From Monodelphis domestica (taxonomy: Eukaryota; Chordata; Mammalia; Didelphimorphia; Didelphidae), in assembly GCF_027887165.1 (NCBI RefSeq), contig NC_077232.1:8415001-8479000 (forward strand): a DNA stretch of 64,000 nt. Reading direction: 5' to 3'. How positions within the stretch are numbered: the first letter of the stretch is position 1; each line of letters begins with the position of its first letter. Both the position numbers and the translations under genes were made by a program. Shown piece after piece: positions 1 through 24,560 of the stretch. The notes beneath the pieces are model-generated. The model was not told the origin of the DNA and made no database searches. It saw only the letters and a list, made by a program, of their open reading frames with translations.

Positions 1-305
1 AAAGAGCTTGGGATCTGGGGTCAAATCCTAACTGTGCCACTAACTTCTTCCATGACCCTAATAGAGTCACTTGAATTCTCAGGGCCTCAGTTTCCCCCTT
101 TTTAAAGTTTTAGGGTTTACTGTCAAAACAAATCCAGCAACTACACAAACATAATTATGAAGTACTTTTTATATAAATTAAATCAGATTTAAATAATGGA
201 GAAATAGTCATTGTTCATAGGAGGGTGGAGCTAATGATTACAATGATAATCTTACCTAAACTAATCAACCAATTCAATGCCATCCCAAATAAACTATTTT
301 ATTGA
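1..305 (+). mobile_element. L1 ORF2 fragment, 5' part (split by SINE)
   Basis: From about base 230 the sequence reads like L1 ORF2 (IL.KLINQFNAIPNK motif), continuing after the SINE at 479. The first ~200 bases are AT-rich with a MIR-like tail; nothing else is recognised. CAPN1 intron 9. Confidence 0.65.
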
Positions 306-478
306 GAGCCAGGTCTAGAGCCCGGAGGTCCCAGGTTCAAATCTGGCCTCAGATACTTCCTAGCTGTGTGACCCTGGGCAAGTCCCTTGACCCCCATGGC
401 CTAGCCCTTACCACTCTTCTGCCTTGGAACCAATACACAGTATTGACTCCAAGACAGAAGGTAAGGGTTTAAAAAAAA
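306..478 (+). mobile_element. Marsupial CORE-SINE inserted in L1
   Basis: The unit lacks its first ~35 bp, runs through the gtgaccctgggcaagt core to an A-tail, and is flanked by AACTATTTTATTGA (292-305) and AACTCTTTTATTGA (479-492), a 14-bp target duplication with one mismatch. Confidence 0.92.
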
Positions 479-1912
479 AACTCTTTTATTGAGCTAGAAA
501 AAAACAATTGCAAAATTGAAGAACAAAAAGTCAAGAGTATCAAAGGAATTAATGAAAAAAATATAAAGAAAGGAGGTTTAGAAGTATTAGATTTTCACCA
601 TATTAAGGTAAATAATCACAACTATGTGGTACTGGCTATGAAACAGAAAGGCAGATCAGAGCAACAGAACAGATATACAACAAACAGTAGTAAGAGGTTA
701 TAGTAATCTTGTATTTGAGAAAAGTAAAGATCCAAGTTTTGGGAATAGGAATTCACTTTGGTATAAAAAAATTGTTGGGAAAATTGGAAGACAGTTTGGC
801 AGAAACTAGAAAATATCTTACACCATTTACTGAGAAGAGATCAAAATGGATACATGACTAGACATAAAGGGAGATATAAGCAAATTGGAAGAGAACGTAT
901 TACCTATCAGATTTATGAATCAGAGATGAACTTAAGAATAGGGAACAAGAGATAGAGAGCATTGTGAGATGTAAAAATTTGATTACATCAAATTTAAAAG
1001 ATTTTGTACAAATAAATCTCACATAGTCAAAATTAGAAGGAAAGAAGAAAATTAAGGGGAAAAAATTTTCAATAGTTTCTCAGATAAAGCTCTGTTATCT
1101 AAAATATATAGAGAACTGTCATATTTATAAGGATATAAGCCATTTCCTGAATGATAAATGGTCAAAAGATATGAAGAGACTCCTTTGTGATAAAGAAAAT
1201 CAAAGCTTTGTATAATTATATGAAAAAATGCTCTAAATCATTACCTACAGGCATGCAAATGAAAAACACATCTACGAGACTGGTTAACATGATAAAAGGG
1301 TAAAATGACAAATGTTGAAGAGAATATGGAAAAATGGGGACACTAAATACATTGTTGGTGGAACTGGAACTGTGCCCTGATCCAACCATTTTGGAGAGCA
1401 ATCTGGAATTATGCCCAGAAAGTTAAAAAACTGTGTATCCCCTTCGGTCCAGCAATATCATTGTTCATCTGTTTCCCAAGGTGATCAGGAAAAGAACCTC
1501 CATGTTCTAAAATATTTATAGCAGCTCGCTTTGTGGCAGCAAAGAATTAGGAACTGAGGGGATGGCTGTCCATCAAGCAGAGAATGGCTGAACAAGTTGT
1601 GGCATAGGATTGTGATGGAATACTAATGCACCACAAGAAATGAAAAAACACGGAAGGACTCACATGAAATTATGAAAAGCAAAATGGGGAGGACCAAGAC
1701 AACATTATATGCTGCTACAGGATTATTGTCTATAGAACTTAGAAATGTTATTCACCTCCAGAGAAAGAACAGATAACTAGAAATATAAAAAACATGGCTT
1801 ATATGTACATTTTTTTCCTTTGGTCAAGAGATGCCTTCTCTCGTGAGGAGAGAGAAGGGAGGGAGATACCTGGGAATTTTAATGTAACCAAAAATAAATT
1901 AATTTAAAAAAA
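479..1912 (+). mobile_element. L1 ORF2 C-terminal part and 3'UTR
   Basis: Degenerate L1 ORF2 with recognisable NDKWSKDMKRLL, followed by the marsupial L1 3' region (fixed phrases such as gaatggctgaacaagttgtgg) and a terminal A-rich run. Many stops; dead copy. Confidence 0.85.
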
Positions 1913-2379
1913 AATTTTTTTAATTCTAGGATTGGTCTCTGTTAAGGTTTCCCAACTTGGAGTCCAAGAATTTTTTTTAAACATTTCCATGTTATCGGTT
2001 TCCTCTGTAGTCCTATATTTTCCTTTCTGCATCTGACAACAGGATTTTGAGAAGGGATCCACTGACTTCCCCAGACTGCCCAAGGAATTCTTAACATGAA
2101 AAAGTCAAGAAAGTCAGCTATAGGATATGTTAAAGGGACCTTTCCAGCTTGTACGTTCTATGTTCTAAGCTCTCTCCTATTTCGAACAACCCATGTTCTA
2201 TGTTCTAATGAGGTCCTTCCCAGCTCTGACACTCTGACCCATGTTCTAATAGCCTTCCTGTGCTCCCCTGGGACAGAGAAGCAGTACTGTGAGGTCTTGG
2301 GGGAGAGCTCGAGGACATTAGGGAGGGGGACTCCTGAGATCTAAGTTTGCCTGCTTGTCCACGTCCCCATTATACTCAC
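1913..2379. other. CAPN1 intron 9, unassigned part
   Basis: No exon, RNA gene or clear repeat recognised. The phrase 'atgttctaagctctctcc/atgttctaatgaggtcc' recurs imperfectly at 2158-2260, suggesting a small local duplication or MIR-tail relic. Confidence 0.4.
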
Positions 2380-15376
<12,997 letters not shown>

Positions 15377-15754
15377 CTGGAGAGGCAAGGGAGGGACAAG
15401 AGTCCAGACCGGCTCCCTGCTCAGAACCCTGCAGCCCTCCTGGTGCCCTCTCCTGCCTCCATCTCCCACTCCCCTCTGAACGCCTGCCTAGAGGGTCCCC
15501 CTCTCAATTTCTCTGCTGCTTTCCCAGAACCCAGGCGCCTGAGTCCCCAGCTCCCCTCCAGCCCCAGCTTCAAGATATACAACCCAGCCAGGCTGATCCT
15601 TCGAAGCCTACCCCCCTCCACAAGACCCCACCTCAGGGTGCCCCAGCTTCTCCCTCGGGTCCAGGGGACCTGTGCTCCCCTCACCCCAGTCCCAGTAGAG
15701 GACTTTAAGCTAGAGTGGCTGCTCCAGACCTCATACTTTCCAGAGGAGCCGCCA

Positions 15755-15850
15755 CAGAGAGAAGGGAAAGGACTTGCCTAAGGACACACAGATAGGAAGT
15801 CGCAGCACCCAGGTTTTCTTCACCCAAATTCACAGCTCTTCCCTCTAAGC
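15755..15850 (-). mobile_element. MIR relic in CAPN1 intron 1
   Basis: Antisense core fragment: aaaggacttgcctaaggaca, then cagataggaagtcgcagca. Confidence 0.6.
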
Positions 15851-16257
15851 TGCACTGTGGACTCCCTGCTTGGCCCTGGCCTCCAACTTACTCCCCCAGC
15901 CCTGCCCCCAAGATGTCCAACTTTCCACACTGGGGGTCAGTGTGAACAGCAAGCCCTATTTCCCTTTCAGAATCCGGGTCCTCAACATGTTCTGCCCCTC
16001 GCACTCACAACCCCAGCATCGCAGCTCCCACGCCATACCTTGGCTCCCAGAATTCCGCAGCCACCTCCCTTGCCCACCTCTCTCGGAGGGCCTAGAGCCC
16101 CAACAACAACCACAACCACATCCCCTCTCAAAACTGGGGGTGGGGTGGGGTGGGGGCGTGTCCAGCCCATCCATCCCTCTCTGAAGCCCCACGTTCTGCC
16201 CCAACCTCTCCCCCCTCCCAGGCTAGCTTAACAGCCGGACAAGAACACCTAAAGGGA

Positions 16258-16375
16258 GCACCCCTCAATTTACAGCCAGAGAAACGGAGTCCCAGAGACA
16301 AAAGGAACTTGCCCAAAGTCATACAAGAAATAAATGGCAGGGGCAGAATGACTTGGAATCCAGCTGAGCTCTCCC
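16258..16375 (-). mobile_element. MIR relic in CAPN1 intron 1
   Basis: Antisense core: caatttacagccagagaaac, then aaggaacttgcccaaagtca. Confidence 0.65.
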
Positions 16376-16449
16376 AGAGCGCAGCAGATTTTTCTCTTCC
16401 CGTCCTCCCAAGGGCAGTGACTCGAGGGAGGATGGACTGAGTGGGGTGG

Positions 16450-17760
16450 AGCACTAGATCTGAGACTGGAACTGAGGGAGGGAGGACAAAAGCGCTTCTC
16501 CGGAGGCCCTTATTCCGACTTCTTTCTTCATCACCCCCAGGCAGGCTTTCTGCCCCGAGGGACCCGGCGGCACAAAGCGCTGGCCCTTGGCACGTGCGGG
16601 CTGGCTGGGAAGCCTCAGCCGGAGACCCGACCCACAGGCTGGGCACCGGAGGACTCCCGGGCTCCCAGGACGCGGATCTGGACCACACCCAAGCTCTTCC
16701 CTCTGCCCTGCGATCCCCCCCAGGAAGGGGGAGCCCTATGTGGCAGCACCAACTCTCCCCCAGAGCTGGGAAGTCGGGAATGTCTGGGTCCCAAAGCCAA
16801 GGCGCAACCCTAGAGTGCCCTGAGGGCACCTGTCTCGGGAACGCGATCCCCGCGCCAGGGCCCGCGTTCCAAAGGTTCTGGGAAGCCCGCAGTCGCCTTA
16901 CGTGGAGTGGGATCAGTTCAGCGGCAGTCAGTCCGTCTGGGCGGCCGTCGAGGATGCGTTCCCTAGCCGCTCCGGAGAGTCTCCGCTCTGGTTCGGCTGG
17001 ATCTCTGGTAGGGCCCAACCAGGAAGAATCTGGTCCCCGCCCTGCCTTCCTGCCCCAAAGCCTCGAGCACGGCTGGTCCCCTCCCACAGCCTCTCCCCTC
17101 CCACTGCCTCCTCCCCAGCTCACACCGACTCCGGCTTTCCCAGACGGCGCGAGCGGCGGCAGCCGAGCTCTTATCTCTCCCCAACCTTCTCTCCTCCCTA
17201 TCTCTCCTCCTACGGGCCCCCCGCTGGGGCTCGGGGCCAGCTGCCGCGGGCTGAAGGGCACTGCCAGCTGCCCGGGGGCGGTATTTTTAACCAGGGGCAG
17301 CTCGGGTTGCAGGGCAGGGCAGGCACCGCCCCGATGCGGCAGACCCCCGCCCCCACCCTGCCCAGAGGAGGGCTCCCCACTCTCCCCCCCGCCCTCCCCG
17401 CCCGCCCCGCCTTCCCCCCAGCTTGTCCTGGGCCGGGGTGGCTCCTTGCGCCTCCAAATCCTACCGCCAGTTTCGGTGCCCCACAAGTGCCCGTCGCCGC
17501 TGCCGCTGCCCAGCGGAGCCGCACTGAGATTGCATTCCCCTGAGCTGCAGAGGCAGCGCCGGGGGCGGGGAGAGGAGGGAGGTGCCCGAGGAGCGTGGTT
17601 ACCTCCCCTTCCAGGCCGTCCCCTTTGGGATAGCTCCCCCCCTCCCCCGCGCTTTAGTGCCCCGACCTTGAACGCCTCCGCGGGCTGCGCGCGCCCCCTG
17701 CCGGACGGTCGGGGTCCTGGACAGCGCCAGCTCGGCTTGCCTATGGAGGCTGCCTGCAGA
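16450..17760 (-). promoter_or_regulatory. CAPN1: CAPN1 CpG-island promoter
   Basis: GC- and CpG-rich block of about 1.3 kb around the first exon, with GC boxes (GGGGCGGGG class) and a TATA-like TTAAAAATA on the minus strand at 17282-17290. Long open frames on both strands here are by-products of high GC. A MIR relic lies just downstream at 16.26-16.37 kb. Confidence 0.7.
16902..17255 (-). other. CAPN1: CAPN1 5'UTR exon 1 (approximate 5' end)
   Basis: On the minus strand a GC-rich stretch ends CACTCCAC followed by donor GTAAGG, with the donor GT at 16901-16900. This fits the noncoding first exon known for CAPN1, about 1.5 kb upstream of the start-codon exon. The 5' end is placed about 28 nt after a TTAAAAATA box and is an inference. 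Confidence 0.6.
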
Positions 17761-17939
17761 GACCACAAAGCCCCATCAAGGAAGAGTGTCTAAGACGATC
17801 TTGTCTCTGAGGTCCCTTCCAGCTAGCGCCTACCTGGGCCTCAGTTTCCCCTTATGTAAAGAGCAAGCATTGGCCTCAAGGGCTTCTCAGGTCCCTTCCA
17901 GCTCGCCACCTAGGGCCCAGGCCACTCTGTGGATATGTA

Positions 17940-18115
17940 GACAGATCTATAGCTTCGGAGCTGTAGGACCCTGAGCGAGTCACTTACCCCTGTTTGTCTC
18001 ATTTATAACAGGAGCTGGAAAAGGAAATGGGGAGCCCCTCCAGAATCTCTGCCAAGAGAATCCAGAATGGGGTCACAAACAGACACGGCTGAAAAAACTG
18101 AACAATAAAAATATT
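17940..18115 (+). mobile_element. MAR1-type CORE-SINE upstream of CAPN1
   Basis: Core ctgtaggaccctgagcgagt and the MAR1 3' half gagaatccagaatggggtca, cggctgaaaaaactgaac. Confidence 0.8.
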
Positions 18116-18297
18116 CCGGAGACAGTTTTGATCTCTAAGAGAGTTGGATGGTCTTTTTTAATTTCCAGTCTATAAGGCTAACCCTGTAGACTTCCACTAG
18201 CCAGTCCCACTTCCTCTCACCCCAAACTGGGCGTTTCCATTGGCCCCAACAGCCATCGCTGTTGTTACCCTAGTATGATATGAATAAAAAGCTTTTA

Positions 18298-18550
18298 TTA
18301 GGCAAAGTGCCTGGAGTCAGATAGACCTGAGTTCAAATTCTGCCTCAAATACTAGTTGTGTGACCTTGGGCAAGTCACTTCATTTCTGCTTATCTCCATT
18401 TCCTCCACTGAAAATTATCTGAGAAATAGTTCTTGTAGAGAGGGAGCTGGCCTTGGAGTCGGAAAGACTTGGATTCAAATCTCTCTTCTGATATACATAG
18501 TGGTGATGTGCAAGTCACTTAACTTCTCTCAGCTCACTGAGACTGCTATT
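18298..18550 (+). mobile_element. Two adjacent MIR/THER-like SINE relics
   Basis: First copy: gcctggagtcagatagacct ... tgtgaccttgggcaagtcac. Second: ggccttggagtcggaaagac ... gtgcaagtcacttaacttc. Head-to-tail, same strand. Confidence 0.75.
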
Positions 18551-18711
18551 TGCTGAAGAGATTTGCATTGATTGAAGGAAGATTCTCCTTCAGAAGTTCC
18601 CTATACTAATAGCCATCATCTATTATTATTTATATGAACAGTATTTCTCCCAGAATCCCTCTCCTAACTATCTCCTAATGAGTCTTCTGATGTAACAATA
18701 ACATTTCTTTT

Positions 18712-19131
18712 TTTTTTAAACCCTCACCTTCCATCTTAGAGTCAATACCGTGTATTGGTGCCAAGGCAGAAGAGTGGTGGTAAGGGACTCATGTATGTCA
18801 CAGCTGTGCCATATTTATTATTAATATTCTGTAAAAAGAATAAGCATTTTAATATTTGACAATGTGTATTTATGAACAGATTTTTAATAGGAAAATGTTG
18901 ATTTTTGTTACTGTTTTCTATCTTTTTTCAAAATATGCCAGTTTTTACCTACATGTCTTATAATAAAAGAAATAAAAATGTTTGAAGAAAAAAAGAGAGA
19001 GGTAAGGGCTAGGCCATGGAGGTTAAGTGACTTGCCCAGGGTCACACAACTGGGAAGAGGCCAAATTTGAACCTAGGACCTCCCCTCTCTAGGCCTGGCT
19101 CTCCATCCACTGAGCTACCCAGCTGCCCCCA
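18712..19131 (-). mobile_element. CORE-SINE split by a 210-bp insertion
   Basis: SINE 3' part at 18712-18787 and 5' part at 18998-19131 are colinear pieces of one antisense unit. The interruption is annotated separately. Confidence 0.88.
18788..18997 (+). mobile_element. Retroposed 3'UTR-like fragment inside the SINE
   Basis: AT-rich segment unlike the SINE, with two late AATAAA signals (18962-18979) followed by an A-rich tail, bounded by the repeated GGTAAGGG (18780-18787 and 18998-19005). Looks like a truncated processed copy of an mRNA 3' end; source gene not recognised. Confidence 0.55.
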
Positions 19132-19486
19132 ACAATAATATTTCTTTAAAAAAATAAAAGAGGAAGAATTTTTAAAAGTAAGAAAACTGAATAAATGGAA
19201 AAAATAGGAAAAAATGCAATGTCCCCCCTCTCCCACAAAAGGAAGTGCAATGGGGGGGGGACAGTCTTCTCATTTATATACCCTGGAGCCATACTGCTTC
19301 TTTGTCATCCATTATCATCATCATCATCATTGTTAGAGAGATCTCCTGAGTGGTCATCCAGTCTCCTAATATACCCAGTGGAAGGGGACCATCAGTTTCC
19401 CTAAGGCAACCCATTCTACCTTTGCCCCAGAGGCATCCAATAGAAGGTAAGCCCTTCCTCCACCCACCCACCCCACCCACCCCACC

Positions 19487-19660
19487 CCCACTGAGTGGTT
19501 CAGTGGATTGAGAGCCAGGCCTAGGAAGGGGAGACACTTCCTGGCTGTGTGACCCTGGGCAAGTCACTGGACCCCCATGGCCTAGCCCTGACCACTCTTC
19601 TGCCTTGGAGCCAATACACAGTATTAACTCTGAGATGGAAGGTGAGGGTTTAAAAAAGAA
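19487..19660 (+). mobile_element. Marsupial CORE-SINE with internal deletion
   Basis: Head ccactgagtggttcagtgga, then acttcctggctgtgtgaccc and the full 3' part; about 25 bp before the core are missing. Preceded by a C-rich simple repeat. Confidence 0.88.
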
Positions 19661-19824
19661 AAGAAGCTAAGCACCTTGGGGGCAAGGACAGTTTTGATTT
19701 TGTCTTATGTCTAATTGATAGGGAAGTTTTCTTTCAAACCCCTTTTCAACCCTTCCCTTCCCTCCCCCCTCCCAGGTCAACCTTTTGGTCCAGACAGAAT
19801 AAATCCACTTCCTTTTTCCCATAC

Positions 19825-20020
19825 AAGTCTTTTTTTTTTTTTAACCCTTACTTTCCTTATTGACTCCAAGGCAGAAGAGTGGTAAGGGCTAGGCAATGGG
19901 GGTCAAGTGACTTGCCCAGGTTCACACAGCTGGGAAGTGTCTGAGGCCACATTTGAACCTAGAACCTCCCATCTCTAGGCCTGGCTCTCCATCCACTGAG
20001 CCACCCAGCTGCCTCCTCCA
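19825..20020 (-). mobile_element. Marsupial CORE-SINE
   Basis: Antisense unit with poly-T end, through gtggtaagggctaggcaatg to gccacccagctgcct. Confidence 0.93.
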
Positions 20021-20029
20021 TAACAGTCT

Positions 20030-20185
20030 TTTTTTAAAACCTTCTGATTTAGCATCAATTCCAAGACAGGAGAACAGCACAGGTTTGCCCAGGATCACAC
20101 AGCTAGGAAATGTCAGAGGCCAAATTTGAACCCAGGGCCACCTGTCTCCAGGCCTATACTGTGCTACCTAAGAGCCTTTCAAAGC
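20030..20185 (-). mobile_element. Marsupial CORE-SINE, shorter variant
   Basis: Antisense unit aaccttctgatttagcatca ... caggatcacacagctaggaa ... ctgtgctacctaag. Tandem with the previous copy. Confidence 0.85.
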
Positions 20186-20324
20186 TCCTTGGAAATGGAG
20201 ACCCCTATTTCCCACCAAGTCTTCAGGTGAAACATCTCCATTTCCAGGCACTGATCCCTGTGGTCAACCCACAAGCATTTATTAAGCGCCGGTTGTGTGC
20301 CAAAGGGACCCCTTGACATTTTGG

Positions 20325-20570
20325 TTATCCTGGTCAGACATGCTCCAAGTTTCCAAAGTCCTTCCTAAAATATGGCTCATAGATCTGAACACTAGACTCC
20401 CTATATGGCCTGCCCACAGCAGAACCTGGCAAAACTCTGGCCTCCGCCTTCTGGACGCCAAGATTCTGACTTCTCGGGATATCATCAAACTGGTGACTGA
20501 GCCTGGGCCACAGTGTGGTCCACAAAGACTCTGGGACTTTGTATCCAAAGAATTGTTGTCCATCCATCCA
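20325..20570 (-). mobile_element. L3/CR1-like LINE 3' relic
   Basis: Antisense wording of the L3/CR1 ORF2 end: tccaaagtccttcctaaaat, atggctcatagatctgaaca, catcaaactggtgactgagc. Confidence 0.65.
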
Positions 20571-20965
20571 TTATCACTTCCCCACTGTAGGATTTTAATA
20601 ATAATAATAATAAGAGGGGAAAAAAACTTCTTTCAGTCAAGTGAGCAGAGCAAAGAGAGCCAGAGATGTGTCACACCTGCAGCACTTTCCACAAGCACAA
20701 GCTCTGAAGAAGAAGGAGCCCCACAGCGCGGGTCTCAGCCAAATTTACCTCCTCAGCATCCTTGCATGAAAGGAGGACATAACTTAAGAGGATGCTGGGA
20801 CTGTAGCTCAGGTGTGATATTTTCCATCTGCACACCATGTACGAGGTTGACATTTTAAACTCAGTTTCCCCAACTGCTAGTGCCTCATAAGGCTCCCTTC
20901 CATTCGCTCTCTTGTTTATGTTCACATAGTTACATTAGTCTCCCTCAGTTACATTAGAAGGTAAA
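20571..20965. other. Intergenic, unassigned
   Basis: An (ATA)n run at 20595-20611; otherwise no gene or repeat recognised. Confidence 0.4.
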
Positions 20966-21070
20966 CTCCTGGAGACCACGGACTAATTTTCTTTTTTCAG
21001 GACCCTCAATGCTTAACACAATGCTAGGCCCATAGTAGGGAGTTAATAAATGCTTCTTCATAGGTTACCT
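20966..21070 (+). mobile_element. L2 3'-end relic
   Basis: Tail wording: aaactcctggagaccacgga ... acacaatgctaggcccatag, tagggagttaataaatgctt. Confidence 0.75.
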
Positions 21071-21199
21071 GGAGTGTTAAACCGGATAGGTAAGCCAACA
21101 AAATCACAACTAATTGGTTCAAAGTCTTTTGAGATCCTGATTCTATCATTTCCCTCTAGCTATTCCTCCCAATATTGCCTCATCTGAAAATGTATCATT

Positions 21200-21410
21200 T
21201 CTTGAGCCAACTTGGTAGCTCAATGGATAGAGGGCTAGGCCTAGACACGGGAGATCCTGGGTTCAAATATGACCTCACACACTCCCTAGCTGCGTGACCC
21301 TGGGAAAGTCACTTAACTCCCATTGATTTGCCCTTACTGCTCTTCTTACCTTGCAATGGATACTTAATACCAATTCTAAGACAGAAGGTAAAGGTTGTTG
21401 GAGGGTTTTT
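21200..21410 (+). mobile_element. Marsupial CORE-SINE
   Basis: Full unit from gccaacttggtagctcaatg to accaattctaagacagaagg. Confidence 0.92.
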
Positions 21411-21459
21411 TTGGGTGTGGGGTTATTTTTATGAGAAAGAAAATGTATCATATGCCATT

Positions 21460-22045
21460 TATAGTGTTTTCAATCAAGCAAGCATTTAATGAGCTTCTAA
21501 GGTATGCCAGGCACCGTGCTGGACTCTAGAAATACAAAGAAAAACGTGAAATAGTCCCTGCCCTCAAAGAGTTTATACTGTATCATGCATGTGAAATATA
21601 AGCATATAAAAATTGTTTTTGCCTGTGATTTTATTGCTATAGAAGAACTCCCACATGAGAAAGTTCCCTCTTTAAACATAGATCAACACCTTCTTGGTAA
21701 CTCATAATCTTAAAGAGTTACCTCGGCCCAAGAGCTCAGGAAACAGAATTAGAGTTAGAATTCTATGTGTCTTGAGGCAGATTAAACTTTGATCTTCTAG
21801 AGTCTATTCATGACATCATATGGCAAAGATATAGAAGCCAACAGCTGGGAGGGGAATCAGGAGAGGTGAGAGGTGGGATTTGGGTCCTTTTTTAGGAATC
21901 TGAAGGGTCTAAGACACAGAAGAGAAGAAGTGAATTCCAAGGATGGGGCAAAACCTCTGCTGAGTCATGGAGATGGAAGATGAAGGATGTCAAGAAAATC
22001 AATCTAACCAATATGGTGGGACTGAAAAAAGCATGGAAGGGAGGA
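21460..22045 (-). mobile_element. L2 LINE, antisense, 3' part (left of the ERV)
   Basis: Starts with the antisense L2 tail (aagcatttaatgagcttcta ... caggcaccgtgctggactct, ccctgccctcaaagagttta) and continues toward ORF2. Breaks at 22045 and resumes at 30496. Confidence 0.75.
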
Positions 22046-22649
22046 TGAGAATTTATTTTCATAATACTGTATTAATTCTGATATCAAAACCTGCAATAGA
22101 AAGGCCCCAGTTCCTGTATATTAGGGAAAATTACTATGTATTCCTGTGTCTGGGATCTGGATCAGACATTCCATCCAGTCTATTGCTTTTGCATTTCCTT
22201 TGTCCTTAGGATTCCCAAAGAGCGTCCTCCTTTTTTCATAGAATTTGGTTAATAAATGAAGGGGGCAAGGATTCCTTTCTGGTAGACATGCAAACCCTTT
22301 ACCTGTCCCTGGGTAGGTATACAGAGGCTTAAAGGGCCGAGTCTGCAGTCTCTCAAGGTCCAGGGTCCTCTGTCTAGGTGTGGCAGTCAATCAAATAAGT
22401 GGTAAGAGAAACTGTATGCTCAATCCTGTGTTTAGGTATCACGCTGTGTTCTGCCATGCACAGGGTTTGGGTTTATTTTATAGGTTTGGTGAGTACATAC
22501 TTTTCTGACACACAATTGTGAATCCTAAAACTGCTCAGACTCTACTTCAGAAGATTTGATGTAGCTATTCCCCATTTTTAACAATGGAGGTATGTGGTCA
22601 GGAATATATTGAGAACTTTTAAAATTACTCCACCCTTCTCAGACAGTGC

Positions 22650-23177
22650 CTTAGGGGAAGATAAAGTTGCAAACTCCTTATTGAACAATGAAAAGTCCCC
22701 AACTCATACTTATAGTAAAGCCAAAACCCTAAGTTAGGTGGTCTATTTTTAGATCTAATACAAAAGGTTAAGTACCTATAAAGGTTAAATTAATCACTAA
22801 AAGGTCAAGCAACTTACAAAAGGCAAACTTAGCAAAAGAGATGTGAAATACTCAGAAGATATAATATACCCAGAGAAGGTGAGACCTGAAGAGTGATGAG
22901 AACTAAGAATGGGCAGTCCTGGGAAAAAGCATCTACTATGATTGGTAGATGTGAAAATTTAGGGGAGGTGACATAAAAGAAAATTCTCTTTAAAAGGAGC
23001 TCTCTGAACTCAGTTCAGGAATTCAGAGGAGGTCTCTGAACTCAGTTCAGGAGTTGAGGATTTCAGTGAAAGTCTAGAGCTTGCTTGGGATGATCTTGTG
23101 GTAAGTGATAAAGACTGACTCTCTCTCCCTTAAGGCTCAGGCCTAGGCCATTTGGCCTAGGTCCTTTCTACTATTTT

Positions 23178-23253
<76 letters not shown>

Positions 23254-23333
23254 CTTAATTCCTTCATTTGTATTAATTAAAATCTCCACAAAACCCAGCT
23301 GACTTGGGTATTTTCATATTTGGGAATTTTCCC
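22650..23333 (+). mobile_element. Second LTR nested in the 5' LTR of the ERV (fossil)
   Basis: LTR-like block (U3 with short internal duplication ctctgaactcagttcagga at about 23005 and 23035) followed by TGGCGACCAC at 23336, the same tRNA-Arg-type primer-binding site as the LTR at 7.1 kb. Start approximate. Interior remnants probably run to about 24.4 kb. Broken. Confidence 0.55.
23179..23251. repeat. (CT)n microsatellite
   Basis: About 72 bp of nearly pure CT inside the nested LTR. Confidence 0.97.
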
Positions 23334-23345
23334 ATGGCGACCACT

Positions 23346-23550
23346 TATTTTTTTTAAACCCTTACCTTCTGTCTTAAAGTCAATACTGTGTATTGGCTCC
23401 AAGGCAGAAGAGTGGTAAGGGCTAGGCAATGGGGGTCAAGTGACTTGCCCAAGGTCACACAGCTGGGAAGTGTCTGAGATCAGATTTGAAAGTAGGACGT
23501 TCCGTCTCTAGGGCTGGTTCTCAATCCACTGAGCTTCCCAGCTGCCCCCC
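23346..23550 (-). mobile_element. CORE-SINE inserted next to the ERV primer-binding site
   Basis: Antisense unit flanked on both sides by CACTTATTTTTT (from 23342, and after 23548), an exact 12-bp target duplication. The insertion is 6 bp after TGGCGACC, in the retroviral leader. Confidence 0.92.
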
Positions 23551-24560
23551 ACTTATTTTTTATTTAAATCAAGAAACTAAAAATTATCTTTACAGTTTGA
23601 CCAAAACCTTTACAGTTTTGGCAATTCACAGTCTTGACAAACCATATTTTCACGGTTACACAATCATTTCTCAACATACATGTTTCCATAGAACCTAACA
23701 ACAGACATGAAGTCTAAGGAGATAGTCAACAAAACATTGTTGCTATAACAGAAATAGATGAATGACATAAACAGGGAAATCTGGAGGTTAGTTCCCTCTG
23801 ACCTATGGGAAATCTGACCTATGGGAAATGACCAGCTAGGAAAATCATTGTTGCTTTTGATCAGCTTTCACAATCAATCATGATTACTTAGGAGATGGGT
23901 AACAAAATATTTTGTAGCTAGGTACGGGGTTAGAGGGTAACTTAAAGCAGACCAGAATTGGAATTTTCCTCAATTTCCAAGTTGCATTTTTCTTCTGTTT
24001 GATTCAAGCACCTGACAAAGTTGCCTGGTTATGGTAAATGTAACAAACCAGCGAAGTGTGTCTGTGCCTTGTGTTTTAGAGGAATGATTAATGTGTCTGT
24101 CATGCTTGACCCCCAACAGATGTGGGGCCTCTGAATGTACCTCTGCTAAGAGAAAGAAAGGAGGGGTAATGGGTAGTTATCTTTAGGTTTTAATTCTGTC
24201 AATGTAATATTTTTGGGGTACTATTCTAAGGGGGTTAAAGTGGGACATATATGTGTTAACCCTATAAGTATTTCTTCCCATATTATTTCTCCTGTATTAG
24301 GGAGAGAACAATAATCATAACAATCCCATTAGTAAGAGAAGTTAGAGAGAGAAGTCATATAGAGGGGGTTCCATGGGTGCCTTATTTTCTGGGGGATGCT
24401 ATGCAGTCTCCATCTCCCCAGACTGCCACTCTGTCAGAGAGTGGGGGTATGATAGATCCCCATAGGGAGGGACTGCAGTTTTGATGGACCACCTCCTAAT
24501 TAGTTATTCACCAATTAGAGATGTCTAGGGATGTTCAAGAGAGGGGCTGAATAGTGAGTT
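23551..24560. other. ERV-derived interior, unassigned
   Basis: AT-rich, no open frame of note. Most likely interior of the nested element and flanking 5' LTR sequence; no family landmark recognised. Confidence 0.35.

Noticed and set aside
16128-17793. Very long open frames on both strands (546 and 450 codons) in the CAPN1 CpG island
   Set aside because: High GC lowers stop frequency. The predicted proteins are Gly/Arg/Pro-rich with no domain, on both strands at once, and overlap the promoter and 5'UTR exon.
23179-23251. CRISPR-like or regulatory array
   Set aside because: It is a plain (CT)n microsatellite; no spaced repeats of CRISPR type exist in the window.
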